A stretch of DNA of 64,000 nucleotides from Shewanella loihica PV-4 (GTDB lineage Bacteria; Pseudomonadota; Gammaproteobacteria; Enterobacterales; Shewanellaceae), in assembly GCF_000016065.1 (NCBI RefSeq), contig NC_009092.1, positions 2,418,001 through 2,482,000 of the forward strand, in the 5' to 3' direction. The notes below the pieces were generated by a model. The model worked only from the letters and a program-made list of their open reading frames with translations, ran no database searches and was not told the origin of the DNA. Of the stretch, positions 27,616 to 36,693 are shown in pieces. The position numbers and the translations under genes are program-made. The stretch's first letter is position 1; the number at the start of each line of letters is the position of its first letter.

Positions 27616-28938
27616 CTAGCTTTTCTCCGGCTCGGCGCCTTTTAGATCGTCCTCTTCCGGCATGGTCAGGTCGATCTCATCCAAAGTCGGTCCTATCTCC
27701 TTAGCCCGCTCCTCTTCGAGGCGCGCCGCGGTCACCGCCAGCGCCTGCTTAAGATTTTGTCGCTTGCGCCACACCAATAGTGCCAGCGTGCCCAAGACCA
27801 AAAGGCTAAGGTTTACGGTAACTATCCAGAACATGGCATCATCTTTTGCCTTGGCCTCGGCTATAGCCGCCTTCTTGGCCGCGATGGCCGCCAGCTCTTC
27901 AGCCGTTGGCGGTGGCTCGGGTGGTGGCACCAGATTAAAGAACTTCTCTGGCAGAGTGAGCAGTACCTCGCGCCCGGAGACAGAGGTGGCCGCGGCAATC
28001 CCCTTGATGCGATAACTGCCGAACTCGGATACCTGAGGCAAGGTCAGCTGCATACGCTTGTCGGTAACGCTTTGCACCGGCAAGGTCAGCTGCAGCCCGG
28101 CGGGACCGACTAATTCAAATTCGAAATGGGTGTTTGCCAGCTGCAACTGCTCATCATCGACAATCACCTCCACCTGCCAGCGGCCTTTGAGGTGATCCTC
28201 TGGGGCGATGACGGAGAGGGAAACCGGCATAGGCAGCAAGACGATGTCGCCACCAACCTCGCGGCTAAAGGTATTGTTCTTGGCGCTGACCAGAAAACGA
28301 TAGTGGCCCCAGGGCTGATTGAGGTTGATATCGGCGGTAAAGATGCCATCGTCGGGGGCGCCATCCAAACCTTCGCCGTTATCCTTATAGCTGCCGACGA
28401 TTAGGGTACCGGCCGCAAAGTTCTCGTCCCCGGGTCTGTGCTCACTGATAAACTTCGCCGTCCAGTCCACCAAATAGTCCAGTCCAGGCATGCGCATGCG
28501 CTGCTCGTCACCTAACAGCTTGGCGGTTACCTTGATTCGCTCACCCTGATAGAGCGGCTGTGGCATGGGGTCGACCTCGATCCCAAGCTTGGAGACCTTA
28601 TCGATTTTAGAGCCCTTAGCGACCTTACCCAGCAGCTGCCAAGGCCCAGGCATGGGAGATTTGATGGTGATGATGTCGCCGCTTAAGCCATCGACCCACT
28701 GCACCGACTCTGGATGGCGCGAGACATACCACTTGCTGCCGTCGGGCAGCACGATGATCACAGGCGCGCTGCCATAGTCGCGCTGCACAAACAGGGTCAG
28801 CTCATCGACCATATGATCGATCCTGAAACGGTTTTTAAGCTCGCTCGCCTGGGATGATGGCACGACCTGGGCCGTGGCATTCAAAGTAAGCAGCAATAAT
28901 CCTGAGGTGAAAATCGCACGTAGCAGCCAATTTCTCAT
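27616..28938 (-). CDS. TIGR03503 family membrane-anchored protein
   Basis: This is a 440-aa protein with a signal peptide (LLRAIFTSGLLLLTLNATAQ), a long periplasmic part rich in beta-sheet segments and one C-terminal membrane helix (WIVTVNLSLLVLGTLALLVW, about 372-391), then an acidic cytoplasmic tail. Sequence style (VDELTLFVQRDYGSAPVIIVLPDGSKWY) and the terminal PPPEPPPTAEELAAI region agree with the family named TIGR03503 in Shewanella and Vibrio. The function is unknown. A role in the envelope is inferred only from topology. The ATG at 28938 places the signal peptide correctly. It starts 10 bp after the dnaQ stop, so the two are probably one transcript. Confidence 0.85.
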   Translation of the reverse strand: MRNWLLRAIFTSGLLLLTLNATAQVVPSSQASELKNRFRIDHMVDELTLFVQRDYGSAPVIIVLPDGSKWYVSRHPESVQWVDGLSGDIITIKSPMPGPWQLLGKVAKGSKIDKVSKLGIEVDPMPQPLYQGERIKVTAKLLGDEQRMRMPGLDYLVDWTAKFISEHRPGDENFAAGTLIVGSYKDNGEGLDGAPDDGIFTADINLNQPWGHYRFLVSAKNNTFSREVGGDIVLLPMPVSLSVIAPEDHLKGRWQVEVIVDDEQLQLANTHFEFELVGPAGLQLTLPVQSVTDKRMQLTLPQVSEFGSYRIKGIAAATSVSGREVLLTLPEKFFNLVPPPEPPPTAEELAAIAAKKAAIAEAKAKDDAMFWIVTVNLSLLVLGTLALLVWRKRQNLKQALAVTAARLEEERAKEIGPTLDEIDLTMPEEDDLKGAEPEKS

Positions 28939-28948
28939 AGGATGACGT

Positions 28949-29677
28949 TTATCCTCGCCAAATACATTGTCCTGATTTTTCGACTAAATCTAATCTTTGC
29001 TCATGCATATTCAGTTCATCGGCCGATGCGCCGATCACTTTAAGGCTTGGACGATTATTTGCGAGACGTATGATGCCACCGCTCTCCTGCCCCGGCTTCT
29101 CATTTGAGAGTTCAAACTTGGTCTGCCCCCCCGTCATGATGAGATAAACATCGGCCAGGATCTCGGCATCCAACAATGCGCCGTGGAGTTCGCGGCGTGA
29201 GTTATCTATGCCGTAGCGCTTACACAGGGCGTCCAGGTTATTCTTCTGACCTGGGTGAAGAAACTTGGCGATCTCCAGCGAATCCAACACCTGACAGATA
29301 TCTGTGGTCTTGGGTCCTCTGGGGGTAAGCAGCGAAAACTCATGGTCCATGAAGCTCACGTCGAAGTTCGCGTTATGGGCCACAATCTCGGCGCCGTCGA
29401 TAAACTCGAGGAAGGCAGGCGCTATCTGGGCAAACACAGGCTTATCGGCCACAAACTCGTTGGTGATACCGTGCACCGTGATCGCCTCTTCGTCGATCGC
29501 CTGCATCGGATTGATATATTCGTGAAAATGGCGGCCGGTCAGCTTACGGTTAATCACCTCGACACAGCCTATCTCGATAATACGATGGCCAAAATAGACG
29601 GCACCGGCCCCTTGGTTCATACCCGTGGTTTCGGTATCGAGAATTACTTGGCGCTTAGCATTGGAGATAATATTCAT
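28949..29677 (-). CDS. dnaQ: DNA polymerase III epsilon subunit, 3'-5' exonuclease DnaQ
   Basis: Proofreading subunit of the replicative polymerase, 242 aa, acting with DnaE in the core. Exo motifs are visible: VILDTETTG near residue 11 (Asp-x-Glu), [14 protein letters not shown] near 95, and [19 protein letters not shown] near 157 with the catalytic His and Asp. The C-terminal tail binds the alpha subunit. The gene is divergent from rnhA with a short shared region, the same arrangement as in E. coli. Confidence 0.97.
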   Translation of the reverse strand: MNIISNAKRQVILDTETTGMNQGAGAVYFGHRIIEIGCVEVINRKLTGRHFHEYINPMQAIDEEAITVHGITNEFVADKPVFAQIAPAFLEFIDGAEIVAHNANFDVSFMDHEFSLLTPRGPKTTDICQVLDSLEIAKFLHPGQKNNLDALCKRYGIDNSRRELHGALLDAEILADVYLIMTGGQTKFELSNEKPGQESGGIIRLANNRPSLKVIGASADELNMHEQRLDLVEKSGQCIWRG

Positions 29678-29745
29678 ATAATTACACGCTTTTACAAAAA
29701 AATATTGGGTATACTGCAGTCCTATTTGGCTATGGTAGCAACTTG

Positions 29746-30222
29746 ATGCACGGACTGAAACAACTCTTAATCTTTACCGATGGTTCTTGCCTGGGCAATC
29801 CGGGTCCCGGCGGCTATGGCGTGGTGATGAAATATAAGGCCCACGTGAAGGAACTCAGCGGCGGTTTTGCCTTAACCACCAACAACCGCATGGAGCTCCT
29901 GGCCCCGATCATGGCGCTGGAGGCGCTCAAGGAGCCCTGTCAGATCATTCTCACCAGCGACAGCCAATATATGCGCCAGGGGATCACCCAGTGGATCCAT
30001 GGCTGGAAGAAGCGCGGTTGGCTCACCGCCGCTAAGGAACCTGTTAAGAATGTCGACCTCTGGCAGCGCCTGGATGCCGCCACCAGTACACATAAGATAG
30101 ACTGGCGCTGGGTAAAGGGCCACGCGGGTCATATCGAAAATGAGCGCTGCGATACCCTGGCGCGAGAAGCCGCCGAGGCTGGCCCGAGTGAGGTAGATAC
30201 AGGCTATCAGGCAAAAGGCTAG
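29746..30222 (+). CDS. rnhA: Ribonuclease HI
   Basis: Degrades the RNA strand of RNA-DNA hybrids. The 158-aa product has all active-site acids in place: [11 protein letters not shown] (first Asp), NNRMELLA (Glu), LTSDSQYM (Asp) and CDTLAREAA (last Asp), plus the basic loop [10 protein letters not shown]. The ATG at 29746 was preferred to an upstream TTG at 29743. A TATACT -10 box lies about 35 bp upstream. It is convergent with yafS across a 15-bp repeat tract. Confidence 0.97.
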   Translation: MHGLKQLLIFTDGSCLGNPGPGGYGVVMKYKAHVKELSGGFALTTNNRMELLAPIMALEALKEPCQIILTSDSQYMRQGITQWIHGWKKRGWLTAAKEPVKNVDLWQRLDAATSTHKIDWRWVKGHAGHIENERCDTLAREAAEAGPSEVDTGYQAKG

Positions 30223-30225
30223 CGC

Positions 30226-30270
30226 TTAACACCTAATTAATTAACACCTAACTAATTAACGCCTCATTAC
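30226..30270. repeat. Three 15-bp tandem units between rnhA and yafS
   Basis: TTAACACCTAATTAA, TTAACACCTAACTAA, TTAACGCCTCATTAC. The third unit contains the yafS stop codon. Similar in unit length to the tracts elsewhere in the window although mostly outside coding sequence. Confidence 0.88.
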
Positions 30271-30989
30271 TTAAGCTTAAACTGCTTGACCCTACCGGCT
30301 GTCGGCGCGGTAGACCATTTAGGCTGACGCACCTTCTGTCTGTCCAGGATAGGCGTCATGGGCGAGTCTAACTTGCGAGCCACCAGAATATAGACGCTGC
30401 CACTGCCTGGCAGCCAGGCCTGCAGCGCATGTTGCCAGATGGAGTCGCCGCGAATCTCACTGAGCAGATGATGGTAAACCAGACGCTCATCACCCACCAC
30501 CTGATAGCCCAGCAGGCCGAGCCAGTCCTTGACCCTGGCGGGGGTAAAGAAACGGCCGCTCCAGGGGAGCTTTTCCTGACGACTGGGGAGCATCTTACCG
30601 AAGAAAGCCGGGCTCAGAGGGTTAAAACCTATGATAAATAGATAGCCACCGGAGATAAGCACCCGGTCGGTTTCGCGCAGCACGCTATAGGGATTGGCCT
30701 CGAAATCGAGCAACATGGAACAGACCACGGCATCGATCACCCCATTCTGAATCGGCAGTTGGGAATACTCTCCCTGTAGGCAGCACAAGGCGGACTCACA
30801 CAGGGAAAACTCACGTCCGATAGGCAGATTAGGCTTCTCTAGGGCATGACTGAGGGGCCCCATGCAGAGCATATGATAGCCAAACACCTTGGGCCACCAG
30901 GGCATCAGCTTATCCTCGATGGCCTCTTGCAGCCACAAGCCGTTGGGCAACTCCTGCCAAGCCTGGGGTTTTATCACATTAAAGGACAC
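30267..30989 (-). CDS. yafS: SAM-dependent methyltransferase, YafS-like
   Basis: Class I methyltransferase fold, 240 aa. Downstream motifs are clear: GVIDAVVCSMLLDFEANPYSVLRETDRVLISGGYLFIIGFNPLS, with the post-motif II acidic strand and the RVL..GG turn typical of Methyltransf_11 proteins. The expected glycine-rich SAM loop near residue 40 (GYHMLCMGPLSHAL) is atypical, so cofactor binding is less certain. The substrate is unknown, as for E. coli YafS. It sits between rnhA and gloB in the same order as in E. coli, which supports the name. The start at 30989 gives MSFNVIKPQAW. Confidence 0.85.
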   Translation of the reverse strand: MSFNVIKPQAWQELPNGLWLQEAIEDKLMPWWPKVFGYHMLCMGPLSHALEKPNLPIGREFSLCESALCCLQGEYSQLPIQNGVIDAVVCSMLLDFEANPYSVLRETDRVLISGGYLFIIGFNPLSPAFFGKMLPSRQEKLPWSGRFFTPARVKDWLGLLGYQVVGDERLVYHHLLSEIRGDSIWQHALQAWLPGSGSVYILVARKLDSPMTPILDRQKVRQPKWSTAPTAGRVKQFKLK

Positions 30990-31126
30990 TGGCCACTCCG
31001 CGACTCACTTTTCCGGTTTCCCTAATGATTTGACTATTTTAGTATTAAATCCCTAAAGCGCTATACACGCAATAGCTTTGCTCAGTAAACTAAATCCGTG
31101 TCACCCAATCCGTATGAGAGACGAGT

Positions 31127-31909
31127 ATGCATACTGTTACCCCCATCCCCGCCTTCAACGACAACTATATCTGGCTGATTCATGCTAAAGACAGCGGCGG
31201 TCATTATGTGGTCGATCCCGGTGATGCCAAGGCGGTGCTGGACTATCTCGAGCAACATCAAATTGTGCTCGATGGCATCTTAATCACCCACCACCACAGC
31301 GATCACACAGGTGGCATCGCCGAGCTACAGGCAAGCCATGACCATAAACTCACTGTCTACGGCCCAGATAACGAAAACATCAAAGGGATCAATCATCCTA
31401 TCTCGGGGCAAACTGAGTCTGTTAAGCCAGAAAAACTCGACAGTGACGCCGCGGTTTTTCATCTTCCCGGCCACACCTTGGGACACATTGCCTACCTGAT
31501 TGACGATCATCTGTTCTGCGGCGATACCCTGTTTAGCGCCGGCTGCGGCCGCCTGTTTGAGGGCACCCCAGCTCAGATGCACCATTCCCTACAAACCTTG
31601 GCGCAGCTCGATGAAACTACCCTCGTCTATCCCGCCCACGAATATACTCAGGCAAATCTGGCGTTTGCTCTGACTGTCGAAAATGACAATGAGGCCCTCA
31701 TCGCCCATGCCGCCAAGGTTAAACAGCTTCGTGACCAAAATCTTCCGAGTCTGCCCTCCAGCATAGGTTTAGAGAAGCAGATCAACCCTTTCCTGCGCCC
31801 TGAGCAGGCAAGCATAAAACAGAATCTCAGTTGCCATTTCGCCCAGGATGTGACAGATGACGGCACCAGTTTCACGCTTCTACGTCAATGGAAGGACAAT
31901 TTCTTATAA
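31127..31909 (+). CDS. gloB: Hydroxyacylglutathione hydrolase (glyoxalase II)
   Basis: Hydrolyses S-lactoylglutathione to lactate and glutathione, the second step of methylglyoxal removal. It is a metallo-beta-lactamase fold enzyme of 260 aa. The metal motif is ITHHHSDHTGG near residue 53, followed by LPGHTLGHIAY, FCGDTLFSAGCGRLFEG and YPAHEYTQANL, giving the complete two-metal site. The start ATG at 31127 has GAGACGAGT in front. It is followed by mltD on the same strand and faces away from yafS. Confidence 0.97.
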   Translation: MHTVTPIPAFNDNYIWLIHAKDSGGHYVVDPGDAKAVLDYLEQHQIVLDGILITHHHSDHTGGIAELQASHDHKLTVYGPDNENIKGINHPISGQTESVKPEKLDSDAAVFHLPGHTLGHIAYLIDDHLFCGDTLFSAGCGRLFEGTPAQMHHSLQTLAQLDETTLVYPAHEYTQANLAFALTVENDNEALIAHAAKVKQLRDQNLPSLPSSIGLEKQINPFLRPEQASIKQNLSCHFAQDVTDDGTSFTLLRQWKDNFL

Positions 31910-31942
31910 TTCCTATACAATGGCGCGCTAATTAAGTCCCCA

Positions 31943-31977
31943 CCGAGGCGGCCCAAGGGTTATCGCCTCGCCGAGAG
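31943..31977 (+). other. Stem-loop in the leader of mltD
   Basis: GAGGCG and CGCCTC can pair across a 13-nt loop just upstream of mltD. No T-run follows, so a terminator is unlikely. It may be a leader structure or a leaky processing site. Confidence 0.4.
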
Positions 31978-32004
31978 GGACCCAAAAGTAAGGAATTATT
32001 GTCG

Positions 32005-33540
32005 ATGCGCTTACCCATTGTCCTGGTCGCAGGGGGACTCTCCCTGCTCACAGGCTGTCAAACTTTTACCCAGCCGGAACCGGCTGCGCCGGCGATCACC
32101 ACAGCGCCCGTGGTCGTCGAGCCTCAAGTTATCGCTCCTGTCGAGCCTGAGCCAATTCAGATCACCGATGTGTGGCAACGTATCCGCCTGGGCCTCACTC
32201 TCCCAGTACCAGATCAGAAACTGGTTAATCAATACCGTAACTGGTACCTGAAACATCCCCAGCACCTGGCCCGGGTATCGGAGCGCGCCGAACCCTTCAT
32301 GTATCTGATCGTCGAAGAAATTGAGAAACGCAACCTGCCGATAGAGTTAGCGCTGCTGCCGATCGTCGAGAGCGCCTTCGATCCCTTCGCCTATTCCCAC
32401 GGCGCCGCCTCAGGCCTGTGGCAGTTTACCGCCCCCATGGCTAAACACTTTGGCCTGGAGATGAACTGGTGGTACGACGGTCGCCGCGATGTGCCCGCCG
32501 CCACCGTTGCCGCGCTGGATATGATGGAGTACCTCTATCAGAAGACACACAACAACTGGCTGTACGCCATCGCCGCCTATAACACGGGCGAAGGCCGGGT
32601 GCTCAACGCAGTTAAGCGCAACGAGGCCAAGGGGCTGGCGACCGACTTCTGGGCACTAGACTTACCACGGGAGACTGAGCGCTACGTGCCTCAGCTACTG
32701 GCACTGGCCGATGTGATCGCCAACGCCGATGATTACGGCATCTCCCTCTACCCCATTCCTAATGAGCCACAGCTCAAGGTTGTCGAGGTGGGCAGTCAGA
32801 TCGATCTGGCACTGGCCGCCGACATGGCAGGCATGAAGCTCAACGAGCTACATTCCCTCAACCCAGGCTTTAACCAGTGGGCGACGGCGCCCGAAGGCCC
32901 ACATCGTCTGGTGGTCCCCCTGGATCACGCCGAGCTGTTTGAAACCAAGCTGGCCGCCAGCGACCAAGACCAACGCCTCAAGTGGCAGCGCTATAAGATC
33001 AAGTCCGGCGATAGCCTGGGGCTGATAGCCAAGCGTTTTAACACTACACCGTCGGCCCTTCGCGCGGTAAATGACATAAAGAACAACCGCATCATCGCAG
33101 GTAAGCATCTGTTGATCCCTGTCTCCTCCAAGGATCCGGCAAAATATCTGCTCTCGGCCGAGCAGCGCCTGCAAAAGCGGCAGTCCGGCGGCAGCGGCTA
33201 TAAGCTGAGCTACAAGGTAAAATCTGGCGACTCACTCTGGCTGATCGCCAAGCAGCACAAGGTGAGCGTTGCCAAGCTTGCCAAGTGGAATGGTATGGCG
33301 CCAAAGGATCCCCTCTCTATCGGTCAGAAGCTGGTGATCTGGCAACAGGGCGACAGCAAGGCGGTGACCCGTACGGTGAATTACACGGTACGCTCCGGCG
33401 ACTCACTGGCTAAGATAGCCACTAAGTTTAATGTCAGCGTGAGCCAGTTGGTGAAGTGGAACAGCCTCTCGACCAAGAAGTACCTGCAACCAGGCCAGAA
33501 GCTGACCCTGTATGTGGATGTGACTAAATCTCGGGTGTAA
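32005..33540 (+). CDS. mltD: Membrane-bound lytic murein transglycosylase D
   Basis: Cleaves peptidoglycan glycan strands to 1,6-anhydro products. It is 511 aa from the ATG at 32005, with AAGGAA at a good distance (a TTG at 31999 is too close). The lipobox LSLLTGC near residue 16 predicts a lipoprotein. The SLT domain (about 90-220) has the catalytic glutamate in VESAFDPFAYSHGAASGLWQF and later YAIAAYNTGEG. Three LysM repeats follow (YKIKSGDSLGLIAKRF, YKVKSGDSLWLIAKQH, YTVRSGDSLAKIATKF), each ending in a P/GQKL-type turn. The gloB-mltD pairing is also found in E. coli. Confidence 0.96.
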   Translation: MRLPIVLVAGGLSLLTGCQTFTQPEPAAPAITTAPVVVEPQVIAPVEPEPIQITDVWQRIRLGLTLPVPDQKLVNQYRNWYLKHPQHLARVSERAEPFMYLIVEEIEKRNLPIELALLPIVESAFDPFAYSHGAASGLWQFTAPMAKHFGLEMNWWYDGRRDVPAATVAALDMMEYLYQKTHNNWLYAIAAYNTGEGRVLNAVKRNEAKGLATDFWALDLPRETERYVPQLLALADVIANADDYGISLYPIPNEPQLKVVEVGSQIDLALAADMAGMKLNELHSLNPGFNQWATAPEGPHRLVVPLDHAELFETKLAASDQDQRLKWQRYKIKSGDSLGLIAKRFNTTPSALRAVNDIKNNRIIAGKHLLIPVSSKDPAKYLLSAEQRLQKRQSGGSGYKLSYKVKSGDSLWLIAKQHKVSVAKLAKWNGMAPKDPLSIGQKLVIWQQGDSKAVTRTVNYTVRSGDSLAKIATKFNVSVSQLVKWNSLSTKKYLQPGQKLTLYVDVTKSRV

Positions 33541-33656
33541 ATCTCGGATGTAAAGACCGGAGTTAAAGTCCGGGTTTAAAGTTTCGGGTGTAATCTCACA
33601 CACTACCAAGCATGACAGCTTTACCTTCATGACAGGTTTACCCTCATGACAGCTTA
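33529..33656. repeat. Degenerate repeats after mltD
   Basis: First come loose 13-15-bp units of the type TCTCGGGTGTAAA (33529-33595). They are followed by two 17-bp units CATGACAGCTTTACCTT and CATGACAGGTTTACCCT plus a partial third (33611-33656). Confidence 0.7.
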
Positions 33657-33681
33657 AATTTAAGCAGCAATTACCACACAC

Positions 33682-33712
33682 AAAAAAGCGATGCCTCGGC
33701 GTCGCTTTTTTA
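33682..33712. terminator. Bidirectional terminator between mltD and the asmA-like gene
   Basis: AAAAAAGCGATGCC and the downstream GGCGTCGCTTTTTT form a stem bounded by A- and T-runs, so it can serve both convergent genes. Confidence 0.88.
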
Positions 33713-33757
33713 TTAGTGCTTTTTTGTTAGCGCTTGTTTATCGGTTACAAAGCTCGC

Positions 33758-35602
33758 TTACAGCCCGCCTAGCTTCTTAAACAGCTTGTCTTTTAGCTCG
33801 TCGGTCGCCTTCTCGGTTTCCTTTTTCAGCTTGGCATCGAACAGGGCTGCGGTATCGAGGGAGAACTTAGGCTCGCTGATGGTGCCGGCGATGGCAAAGG
33901 GGATCTCGATGCCATAGAGCACATCTTTCTCTGCGCCGCCCTGACCCTCTAACGAGCCGACCACTGAAGTCTTCAGCGCATAATCGATCGCCTCGGAGAG
34001 CAGATTCACATTGCCCTTACCCTGTAAACGGATAAGTGGTGATGCCATATTGAGATCCGGGTTGTTCACTATCCCTTTGGCCACGGTAAAGCTGCCGGTC
34101 AGGCTAGTGAAGTCGGTTTTCTTCTCACCGCTCGAGGCCGCATTCAGGTTACCACCGAGTTTTGCTTTGGCGTCACGCAGCATCTGCGGAATGTTTACCC
34201 CATAAAGCGCACCGTCGGCGATCTCAAACTGTCCCTTGGCATCGAGATTACGCTTGATGTTATCCGGGATCAGGCTGTAGCCACTGCCTGTCACCTCGAA
34301 GTTGGTGGTACCGGCCAGCATGTCGACCTCGGCGGCATCGGTCAGCAAAGGACGCACCTTAATACCGGAGATCTTCTTGTTGAAGCGGTAGCTGGCAACA
34401 GGTTTACGACCATCGAGCTGAGCGCTGGCAAGTAGTTTACCCTGATAGAGCTCGGCGCTTAGCTGGCTGACATCTAGCACACCATTTTTCAGGGTCAGCT
34501 TCATCAACCAGTTCTCTGTCTTGATCTTATCGGCAGTCACAGACTTGGCATCGAGATCCAGCTTGAGGTTAACTGCCTTCATGCCGCTAAGGTCAGGCTC
34601 CTTGGCAGGTGCCGTGCCCTCGCCTTTAGCCGTCTTATCTTCGCCCTTAGTGCCATCATCTTTGGCCATAAATGGCGTCACATCGACATCGCCAAAGCTC
34701 ATAGAGGCCACCACATCTGGCACCTTGGCGCCGTAATTAACCGACATTTTGCCCTGGGCCTTAATCTGCTCGACATTCAGACTTGAGAGCACCAAGGCCA
34801 TGGTCTTGGCATTGTTATCCAGCTCGAGTTGAGTGGTGAGATTGATGTTCATGCGCTTATTGGGAATGGCATCCCCTTCCAGGCTGTTCTCAATCTCAAA
34901 ATCCTTGATGGCGATTTTCGCAAGACTAGGATCGACCTTGATCTGCCCCTTACCTTGGCTGCTGACCTTCATCTCAGGCTGAGTCATGGAGAACTTGTAA
35001 CCAAGATCGGCAAACTGCCCCAGAGAAAACTCGCCTAAGGTTAAGGATTCAAGTGTCAGTGCCTGGGTCTTACCCGTCGCCTCATCATAAAGATTCACCT
35101 GAGTGTTGGTGATGGCGATGCCACCGATATTCAGGCTGCTCAGCTGCACGCTGACCTGAGCGGCCCCATCGCTACCGGTTTTGTCGCCAGCCTTATCGGC
35201 CTTCTCGCCAGTGGACGTCAAACCATCCATGCTGCTGCGGCCATTCTTGTAGCTGTCGAAGTTTAGGGTCAGGCCATCTAAATTCAGCTGGGCGATCTCT
35301 ACCTCTTTACTCAGCAGTGGCATCAGTGCCACCTCCGCCACTATGCCATCGACCTTAAGCATGGTGTCATGTTTGAACCCCTCAGGATTCGACAGGCTGA
35401 TGTCGCCAAGGGCGATGCCTATGCTGGGGAAGAAGGTCCAGCTAAGATCTTGCTTAATGACCAGATCGCGCCCAGTTTGCTTCTTCACCGCCTCGACAAT
35501 TTGCGGCTTAAAGTCATTGGGATCGAAGATAAGGGTGAGATAGGCGATCAATAATAGGAAAAGGGAGGCAAATACTATGAGTAGCCATTTTACAAATTTC
35601 AT
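33758..35602 (-). CDS. AsmA family protein
   Basis: AsmA-like proteins are inner-membrane-anchored, mostly periplasmic bridge-like proteins thought to carry phospholipids towards the outer membrane. From the ATG at 35602 the protein is 614 aa. It starts with one membrane helix (MKFVKWLLIVFASLFLLLIAYLTLIFDPNDFKP) and the family signature KKQTGRDLVIKQDLSWTFFPSIGIALGDISLSNPEG. The C-terminal AsmA domain (YRFNKKISGIKVRPLLTDAA, GTTNFEVTGSGYS, LTGSFTVAKGIVNNPDLNMASPLIRLQGKGNVNL) is complete. The reading frame is open 33 codons further upstream, but those residues do not look like a family N-terminus. It is followed by a bidirectional terminator. Confidence 0.92.
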   Translation of the reverse strand: MKFVKWLLIVFASLFLLLIAYLTLIFDPNDFKPQIVEAVKKQTGRDLVIKQDLSWTFFPSIGIALGDISLSNPEGFKHDTMLKVDGIVAEVALMPLLSKEVEIAQLNLDGLTLNFDSYKNGRSSMDGLTSTGEKADKAGDKTGSDGAAQVSVQLSSLNIGGIAITNTQVNLYDEATGKTQALTLESLTLGEFSLGQFADLGYKFSMTQPEMKVSSQGKGQIKVDPSLAKIAIKDFEIENSLEGDAIPNKRMNINLTTQLELDNNAKTMALVLSSLNVEQIKAQGKMSVNYGAKVPDVVASMSFGDVDVTPFMAKDDGTKGEDKTAKGEGTAPAKEPDLSGMKAVNLKLDLDAKSVTADKIKTENWLMKLTLKNGVLDVSQLSAELYQGKLLASAQLDGRKPVASYRFNKKISGIKVRPLLTDAAEVDMLAGTTNFEVTGSGYSLIPDNIKRNLDAKGQFEIADGALYGVNIPQMLRDAKAKLGGNLNAASSGEKKTDFTSLTGSFTVAKGIVNNPDLNMASPLIRLQGKGNVNLLSEAIDYALKTSVVGSLEGQGGAEKDVLYGIEIPFAIAGTISEPKFSLDTAALFDAKLKKETEKATDELKDKLFKKLGGL

Positions 35603-35639
35603 AACAGGTTCCGTCTGGTAAGGGTGAGCAATTGGCCCG

Positions 35640-36134
35640 TTAGGCCAATTGCGAGAGATCCAACTGCTCTGACGATACGGCAACGCCATTATCGTCGGCA
35701 TAAAGCATCATACCTGGCTTTATTATAACGCGATCTATCTCAAGCGTAACGTTAACATCGCCAAGATCCCGTTTATCCGTCTTGATGGGGTTAGCGCCAA
35801 GTGCTTGAATTCCAATGGGCATCTGCGCCAAGGCGCCGACATCACGCACATAGCCATTGATCACTATACCGCTCCACCCATTGTCCACCGCACTCTGGGC
35901 AATCATATCGCCAAGCAGGGCGCGCCGATTCGAACCGCCGCCGTCCACCACCAGGACTCTGCCTTCACCAAGCTGTCCCAGCAGTTGCTTGACCTTGGAG
36001 TTGTCTTCGAAACACTTCACCGTGACCACCTCTCCCCAGAAGATTCGCTTCTGGCCAAATTGTCGATAATGGGGCGCCAATAACGACAGTTGAGTCTCAT
36101 AGTGGTCAAAGAGATCGGGCAGTAGATCTTGCAT
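35640..36134 (-). CDS. rraA: RraA family protein (ribonuclease E activity regulator type)
   Basis: 164 aa, the length of RraA, an inhibitor that binds RNase E and alters mRNA decay. Match to the family: VVTVKCFEDNSKVKQLL near residue 37, VLVVDGGGSNRRALLGDM near 62 and GIVINGYVRDVGALAQMPIGIQAL near 88. Related RraA-like proteins are metal-dependent aldolases with a Gly-x20-Arg-Asp motif. The YVRDV here keeps Arg-Asp, whereas E. coli RraA has Arg-Gln. Both readings remain possible, and I favour RraA from overall similarity and length. It is 37 bp upstream of the asmA-like gene on the same strand. Confidence 0.85.
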   Translation of the reverse strand: MQDLLPDLFDHYETQLSLLAPHYRQFGQKRIFWGEVVTVKCFEDNSKVKQLLGQLGEGRVLVVDGGGSNRRALLGDMIAQSAVDNGWSGIVINGYVRDVGALAQMPIGIQALGANPIKTDKRDLGDVNVTLEIDRVIIKPGMMLYADDNGVAVSSEQLDLSQLA

Positions 36135-36343
36135 TGCAGCCTCCCTGCAGAACTGAGAAAAGTTAAGTTACTATAACAAGACGAATATAAAATGAAAATT
36201 AGATGAATTTAAATTCGATCGGTTTTAGAATGTGCCTTCGCTAATATAGGTTGGCGATTTAATCATCAAGATAATAAACACAAGACCCTGGCTAATAGAC
36301 CCGTCGATATTGACCAATATCGACCAAGCGATAATGGAATCAC

Positions 36344-36658
36344 ATGACAGATCATCTCAATTTACATGATGCAATGGCTGCGCTCGACGAATATGGCTAC
36401 GAGCAAAAACACAGCAGCGAACTGAGTCAGGCCCGCACCCATGCGCAGATGGATAAATATCTTAGATCGTTAGACTTCAACCTGCGCAGATTGCTGATTT
36501 TGCAAGAGGTCGTTGGCAAACTGGTCGATGAAGAACAGGCCAATCTGGCCCGCCAGGAAAACATTCAGACCTATAAGACCAAGGTAATTAACCTGTCCCG
36601 CGAATATGGTATCTCTTACGACCACGTACTTGAGATCATGCAGCAAGGAACAAAGTAA
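36344..36658 (+). CDS. Small protein of unknown function
   Basis: I do not recognise this 104-aa protein. It begins MTDHLNLHDAM, is strongly helical by composition, has no membrane segment or signal peptide and few aromatic residues. The middle (RSLDFNLRRLLILQEVVGKLVDEEQANLARQENIQ) could form a coiled coil, and the end (SREYGISYDHVLEIM) looks like a compact helical turn, so a small DNA- or protein-binding adaptor is conceivable. The ORF is credible because of its own promoter-like gap upstream, an ATG start and a terminator right after the stop. Confidence 0.7.
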   Translation: MTDHLNLHDAMAALDEYGYEQKHSSELSQARTHAQMDKYLRSLDFNLRRLLILQEVVGKLVDEEQANLARQENIQTYKTKVINLSREYGISYDHVLEIMQQGTK

Positions 36659-36661
36659 TCC

Positions 36662-36690
36662 AAATAACCTGCCAGATAGCAGGTTATTTT
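36662..36690. terminator. Bidirectional terminator between the small gene and the chemoreceptor
   Basis: AAATAACCTGC / GCAGGTTATTT stem with a 6-nt loop, followed by T residues. The chemoreceptor stop codon begins four bases further on. Confidence 0.88.
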
Positions 36691-36693
36691 CCA

